A DNA stretch of 64,000 nt from JBARKJ01 sp049801375 (GTDB lineage Bacteria; Nitrospirota; JACRHJ01). How positions within the stretch are numbered: the stretch's first letter is position 1; every line of letters begins with the position of its first letter. Below the pieces are notes generated by a model. It saw only the letters and a list, made by a program, of their open reading frames with translations. It did not search any database and was not told the DNA's origin. Positions 60,613 to 64,000 of this stretch are shown here, in pieces. A program made the translations under genes and the position numbers. The stretch lies in NCBI GenBank assembly GCA_049801375.1, contig JBARKJ010000042.1, positions 62,001 to 126,000 on the forward strand. The letters run 5' to 3'.

Positions 60613-60828
60613 TTATAAATCCGATTCCCAGATGTTGGTGCGGCAGGCTTTGCAGAACCATTTGGGGACTTCGATGGAGATGACGCATCCGGCCAGTATG
60701 CATTCGCCGCGCTTCTCCATATCGCGGTACTTCGTGTAATCGCCCGGCTTGCAGCGGTAGATAATCGGTATTATTTTCTCAGACGAGCCGCATTTGGGGC
60801 ATTTGACGCGTGCCGACGTATCGTTCAT
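60613..60828 (-). CDS. Small zinc-ribbon protein
   Basis: 71 residues with two CxxC pairs (KCPKCGSS and WFCKACRTN) that should bind one zinc ion, plus two further Cys (GECILAGC). No family was recognised. It lies 13 bp after ftsX with a good RBS (AGGAG), so it is probably co-transcribed with ftsX. Confidence 0.7.
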   Translation of the reverse strand: MNDTSARVKCPKCGSSEKIIPIIYRCKPGDYTKYRDMEKRGECILAGCVISIEVPKWFCKACRTNIWESDL

Positions 60829-60841
60829 TTTTCTCCTGCAA

Positions 60842-61708
60842 TTACATTTTTAACGTCCGGAAGAATGCCAGGAAGCTTCCGGTAAACCCGAGGAACGTCC
60901 CGACGAATATTATGCCGAGCCATGCGGCGGGCGGCAGGAAGCGTATCCCGCCGTCCAGTACCGGCATGGCTTTCGAGACGGATATCCAGCGCACGGCGGC
61001 GTATAGTAGCCCCACCGAAAGCCCGGAAGCCATGAGCCCCTGAAGCGCACCTTCGGCAAGGAACGGCCCCATGATAAACGGCCTTGTCGAGCCGAGGAGC
61101 TTCATCACCTCTATCTCGCCCTGGTGCCGGAGCACCGCGAGACGGAGCGTGCTGTAGCTTATAAAAACCACCCCGACCAAAACGGCCAGACCCAAAGCAA
61201 GCCCGGCGAATTTAAATGAATCCAGCATCCTTTTCAGCCGCCCTGCCTCTTCCCGCAGATACTGCACGTCCTCCACGCCCGCCATCGTCCTCAGGGCCTT
61301 TATAAGGTCGTCCGGCGACCCCCCGCCCGCCGCCTTAAGACCTATATCGAATGAGGCCGGGAGCGGGTTCATCCCGATGCTCTTGATAAGCGGCGTCTCA
61401 TCAGCCGCGGTATCCGAAAACTCCTTCAGGGCCTTATCCTTCGAGGTAAACGCGACGGATGCTACCAGCGGGTCGGCATTAAGGCGTTTATTGATGGCGT
61501 CCATCTGGGCCGCTGTAATCCCGTCGGACAGATAGACAGTTAAAGGGAACTTCTCGTTGACAGAGGACAAGGCGCCTTGTAAATTCAAAAACAGGGTGAG
61601 GTATGCCCCCAGGAACCCTAACGCGACAGCCAGCGTCACGGCGGTGAAGAAGCTGGTTATCTTGCTCTCCCAGAGGTTTTTCAGCGCGGTAGTTAAAAAA
61701 TATTTCAT
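60842..61708 (-). CDS. ftsX: Cell division protein FtsX
   Basis: 288 residues, permease-like protein with four membrane helices: a helix at about 20-42, the extracellular domain (43-160) and three C-terminal helices. SLSVGL.. and STLRLAVLRHQGEIEVMKLLGST, the FtsX coupling segment, are clear. With the ATPase FtsE it controls murein hydrolases at the septum. ftsE normally precedes ftsX; here the upstream gene is a DUF202 gene, so ftsE is not adjacent. TATAAT lies 7 nt before the ATG, which predicts a leaderless mRNA. Confidence 0.92.
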   Translation of the reverse strand: MKYFLTTALKNLWESKITSFFTAVTLAVALGFLGAYLTLFLNLQGALSSVNEKFPLTVYLSDGITAAQMDAINKRLNADPLVASVAFTSKDKALKEFSDTAADETPLIKSIGMNPLPASFDIGLKAAGGGSPDDLIKALRTMAGVEDVQYLREEAGRLKRMLDSFKFAGLALGLAVLVGVVFISYSTLRLAVLRHQGEIEVMKLLGSTRPFIMGPFLAEGALQGLMASGLSVGLLYAAVRWISVSKAMPVLDGGIRFLPPAAWLGIIFVGTFLGFTGSFLAFFRTLKM

Positions 61709-61715
61709 GGGCCGG

Positions 61716-61744
61716 ATTATAGCTGAAATGTAATTATTTTAAAA
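61716..61744 (-). promoter_or_regulatory. Promoter for ftsX (predicted leaderless mRNA)
   Basis: TATAAT (61716-61721) ends 7 nt before the ftsX ATG; the -35 (TTTTAA, 17-nt spacing) is weak. No RBS lies between. Confidence 0.5.
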
Positions 61745-61753
61745 GAAGGAGTT

Positions 61754-62179
61754 TTAAAGGCTGTGAATTAAATACACCAGCAGGAACATCCCGATGGCAA
61801 GAAGCGCGAGCGCGGTCATTAATGTCAGAATAGGGGACGGGAGGAAGGTTCCCTCGTCTATCTCTTTTTCGATCTTCCTGTACCGGATAAACGACAGGAA
61901 GCCGATTGCCGCGCCCATAGCCACCAGCAAGACTCCGAAGACGGAGGAATATCCGGGCCCGGGTATTTTCTTGGGAAAGGAGGACGGGACGCCCGGAACG
62001 GTTTTCATGAGGAAATATTCCGCTTCCTTTACGAACAGCGCGAACTTCTCAACCACGAACCCGAACGCCATTAACGCGATGCTCGTCCTTATCCACGCAA
62101 GGAACGTCCTCTCGTTCGCCAAGTGGACCCTTCGGTTACCCGGCTTTTTTGCCTCCGGAACTTCCGCTTTCTCTTCCAC
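61754..62179 (-). CDS. DUF202 (YidH-like) membrane protein
   Basis: 141 residues, three hydrophobic segments. The signature HLANERTFLAWIRTSIALMAFGFVVEKF is that of DUF202. Function unknown. Start is GTG with GAGGAGG upstream. It is divergent from the DUF2784 gene and precedes ftsX by 45 bp. Confidence 0.88.
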   Translation of the reverse strand: MEEKAEVPEAKKPGNRRVHLANERTFLAWIRTSIALMAFGFVVEKFALFVKEAEYFLMKTVPGVPSSFPKKIPGPGYSSVFGVLLVAMGAAIGFLSFIRYRKIEKEIDEGTFLPSPILTLMTALALLAIGMFLLVYLIHSL

Positions 62180-62250
62180 CGCCTTCGCCTCCTCGTTGAT
62201 TTTTTATTCTCCTCAATCTGCTTTAATTTAAATTATAACCCTTTTGCCCA

Positions 62251-62259
62251 TGATATAAT
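62251..62259 (+). promoter_or_regulatory. Extended -10 promoter for the DUF2784 gene (predicted leaderless)
   Basis: TGATATAAT ends 5 nt before the ATG at 62265, so transcription should start at or next to the start codon. No RBS is present. Confidence 0.5.
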
Positions 62260-62264
62260 AGTTT

Positions 62265-62636
62265 ATGAAAGTATACGCGTATTTAGCTGATTTTATTATA
62301 TTTATCCACCTGCTCTGGATACTGTTCCTGATATTCGGCTCGCTATGGGGAGTGCGCAACAAGGCTGTTAAGGTGGTGCATATCCTCGGCCTAATCTCGG
62401 CCTTTATCGTAAACCTTTTCGATTTATACTGCCCCTTAACCCGTCTTGAGACATGGCTGCAATACAGATATTCGCCTTCCGGGGCGTATGCGGGCTCGTT
62501 CATCGCGCACTACATGGAAAAGATAATATATATCGACCTGCCCGATTACGCGATATTCCTGCTCACCGCCGCCCTTTGCGCGTTCAATGCGTGGGTGTAC
62601 TTACGCCGTTTTATCTCCCCAGTCGCTCACGCCTGA
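62265..62636 (+). CDS. DUF2784 membrane protein
   Basis: 123 residues, four hydrophobic segments. Matches DUF2784: LADFIIFIHLLWILFLIFG near the start, CPLTRLETWLQ in the middle, and SFIAHYMEKIIYIDLP. Function unknown. Divergent from the DUF202 gene; its last 26 bp overlap the 3' end of the radical SAM gene on the other strand. Confidence 0.85.
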   Translation: MKVYAYLADFIIFIHLLWILFLIFGSLWGVRNKAVKVVHILGLISAFIVNLFDLYCPLTRLETWLQYRYSPSGAYAGSFIAHYMEKIIYIDLPDYAIFLLTAALCAFNAWVYLRRFISPVAHA

Positions 62637-63930
62637 CGAAGCTCTCCACCCACTTGTCCTCCGGGCGGTAGCGCTCGTCTATCATCCGGTCGAAAACAAC
62701 GGGGTCTATGGGGAACTGGGACATGGTCTTGACGACCAGGCCCTGCGGCGTCTCTTCGAGAACGTCCCCGGAATAAAATTCTTTCCACGCCATCAAATAT
62801 CCCTCGTACAGCTCGTCCGGCGTCATGAGCGCGGGCTTGAAAACAACGTTCGTGGTGGTGTAGCGGGAGAGGTCGCGGTCTATAATCCTGCCCTGGGCCT
62901 CGAACTTCTCATGCAGGCGCGTACTCGGATATGGGGTAAGGATAAGAAATTCGCACTCCTCTATGCCGGTCTTTTTGGCGAAATCCACCGTCCTCTCGAA
63001 TACTCCCTTATCGTCGTAGTCATACCCGAACACGAACGATGCGATGAGTTTTATCCCCGCGTCGTGGAACCTCTTTATATTGTCCAGATGTTTCTCCGCC
63101 GTGGTAAACCCGGCACGTTTCTCGCCGAACGAGGCCGCCATCCACGGACCGACGTCTACGTACAGAAGCCAGCAGCCGGATTTCACCAGCCTGTCCACGT
63201 AGTCCTTGTCCTGCGCGGCGGCAAGCGGGGCAAGCCCCGTCCATTTCTTTCCCATCCCCGCCATGCCGTCGAACAGTTCATACGTCCGGCGCTTTGCCAG
63301 GTGGAAATTATCGTCCACGAAGAAAATGTACTCGTCCATCTTCTCCAACTCCGCCAGCGCCTCTTTTATGGGCCTGCCCCGGTAGGACGTGCCGTAGATA
63401 CCGGGCACGGAGCAGAACTCGCAGTTCACCGGGCAGCCGCGCGACACCTGCATGGACTGCATGGGTATATATCCCTTCCCCGCCAGCAGGTCGCGCCGTG
63501 GCCAGGCGACGTTCTCCATCTTGGGCCGTTCGATACATTTATACAGCTTCTTCATGGAGCCGGAGATGAAATCCTGGACGAGGTTCTCCCACGTCCCCTC
63601 GGCCTCGCCCACCACCACCGCGTCCGCATGCAGGGCCGACTCTTCCGGCATGAGAGACGGGTGGATGCCTCCCAGGACGACCGGGATATTCTTCTCGCGG
63701 AATTTATCGGCTATGTCGTAGGCGCGCCTTGCCTGGCATGTCATCGCGGATATAGCCACCATGTCCGCAGGCTCGTCGAAATCAATCTGCTCTATCCGCT
63801 CGTCCGTGAAGGATAGCTCGATCTCAGGCGGAGTCAGCCCCGCGACGGTTATCAGCCCGAGTGTGTGGATGTACCGGCGATACTTTAAAGGGAAGTTGCC
63901 CCATTCGGGGTATATCAGTTTTATTTTCAT
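62611..63930 (-). CDS. B12-binding-domain radical SAM protein
   Basis: 439 residues. A cobalamin-binding-type N-terminal domain (about 1-140; GLITVAGLTPPEIELSF, MVAISAMTCQARRAYDIAD, VVLGGIHPSLMPEES) precedes the radical SAM core with cluster motif SRGCPVNCEFCSV. The rest contains the TIM-like barrel and a DUF4070-like end. Such proteins do methylations or C-C chemistry on lipids and natural products. The start at 63930 overlaps the stop of the acyltransferase gene (ATGA), which points to a lipid-related job. GAGG stands upstream. Confidence 0.9.
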   Translation of the reverse strand: MKIKLIYPEWGNFPLKYRRYIHTLGLITVAGLTPPEIELSFTDERIEQIDFDEPADMVAISAMTCQARRAYDIADKFREKNIPVVLGGIHPSLMPEESALHADAVVVGEAEGTWENLVQDFISGSMKKLYKCIERPKMENVAWPRRDLLAGKGYIPMQSMQVSRGCPVNCEFCSVPGIYGTSYRGRPIKEALAELEKMDEYIFFVDDNFHLAKRRTYELFDGMAGMGKKWTGLAPLAAAQDKDYVDRLVKSGCWLLYVDVGPWMAASFGEKRAGFTTAEKHLDNIKRFHDAGIKLIASFVFGYDYDDKGVFERTVDFAKKTGIEECEFLILTPYPSTRLHEKFEAQGRIIDRDLSRYTTTNVVFKPALMTPDELYEGYLMAWKEFYSGDVLEETPQGLVVKTMSQFPIDPVVFDRMIDERYRPEDKWVESFVRRERLGR

Positions 63931-64000
63931 TTCCAGAACCTCGTATAGCAGTACCATTGGTCATAGTACTGGCCGATATATTTCTCGAATACCGCCGCCA
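63927..64000 (-). CDS. 3' end of a lipid A acyltransferase-like gene (partial)
   Basis: Only the last 24 codons are in the window. They read as FEKYIGQYYDQWYCYTRFWK followed by the stop. This resembles the C-terminus of HtrB/LpxL-type lysophospholipid acyltransferases (PEQWYWFHRRWK). The stop overlaps the start of the radical SAM gene by 4 bp. Confidence 0.5.
   Translation of the reverse strand, partial: AAVFEKYIGQYYDQWYCYTRFWK

Noticed and set aside
1..64000. CRISPR array, prophage, transposase or rRNA operon
   Set aside because: No regularly spaced direct repeats, phage structural genes, transposase motifs or rRNA stretches were seen by eye.

Overview
The window is a densely packed piece of a Gram-negative bacterial chromosome of medium-high GC. 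Almost every gene lies on the minus strand; only four confident genes (an isochorismatase-fold hydrolase, an H-NOX-like gene, a DUF1269-like gene and a DUF2784 gene) are on the plus strand. LptD, a PagL-type deacylase, RlpA, a lipid A acyltransferase end and dTDP-sugar genes show an LPS outer membrane. The conserved order ilvD-ilvB-ilvN-ilvC-psd-pssA-leuA-leuC-leuD-leuB-asd, a T-box in front of leuA, short LeuC/LeuD, QueH and an MglA-like GTPase suggest a delta-proteobacterial or Nitrospirota-like lineage. This placement is an inference. No phage, transposon, CRISPR array or rRNA was seen.

Layout. 1-3.3 kb: 5' part of a sensor histidine kinase, a small Cys/His protein, a nitroreductase overlapping a cysteine-less isochorismatase-fold protein, and tRNA-Asp. 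3.4-18.1 kb: a long amino-acid block (branched-chain amino acids and asd) with phosphatidylethanolamine synthesis genes (pssA, psd) inserted, followed by tldD and a membrane methyltransferase. A leucine T-box (specifier CUC) controls leuA onwards, and a family of palindromes sits in four of the gaps. 18.2-20.3 kb: ydcH, rimI, an isochorismatase-fold hydrolase and tsaB. 20.4-26.4 kb: corC, mdh and a tightly coupled four-gene set (methyltransferase, U32-like Fe-S protein, SRPBCC cyclase, ketosynthase) that looks like a small aromatic-polyketide pathway; this is the best candidate for an undescribed system. 26.6-35.8 kb: an H-NOX-like gene, pagL, nucleotide-sugar genes (UXS, UGD, RmlABCD) and lptD. 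35.8-41.9 kb: folC, accD, a nitrilase-fold protein, secA, csp. 41.9-49.2 kb: an M23 peptidase, a fused endonuclease V / endonuclease III-family glycosylase, cutA, and pheS-orf-pheT. 49.3-57.6 kb: nitroreductase, queH, ruvB, peroxiredoxin, a PQQ-type sugar dehydrogenase, ruvA, ruvC, yebC, an MglA-like GTPase with a long acidic tail, and rlpA. 57.6-64 kb: a 650-bp noncoding stretch, then stress and envelope genes (DUF1269-like, hdeD, DUF1579, zinc ribbon, ftsX without ftsE, DUF202, DUF2784), a B12-type radical SAM protein and the end of a lipid A acyltransferase gene.

Several genes (ftsX, rlpA, the DUF2784 gene, and nearly the kinase) have a good -10 box so close to the start codon that their mRNAs are predicted to be leaderless. 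All functional statements come from reading translations and motifs by eye; no database search was possible.
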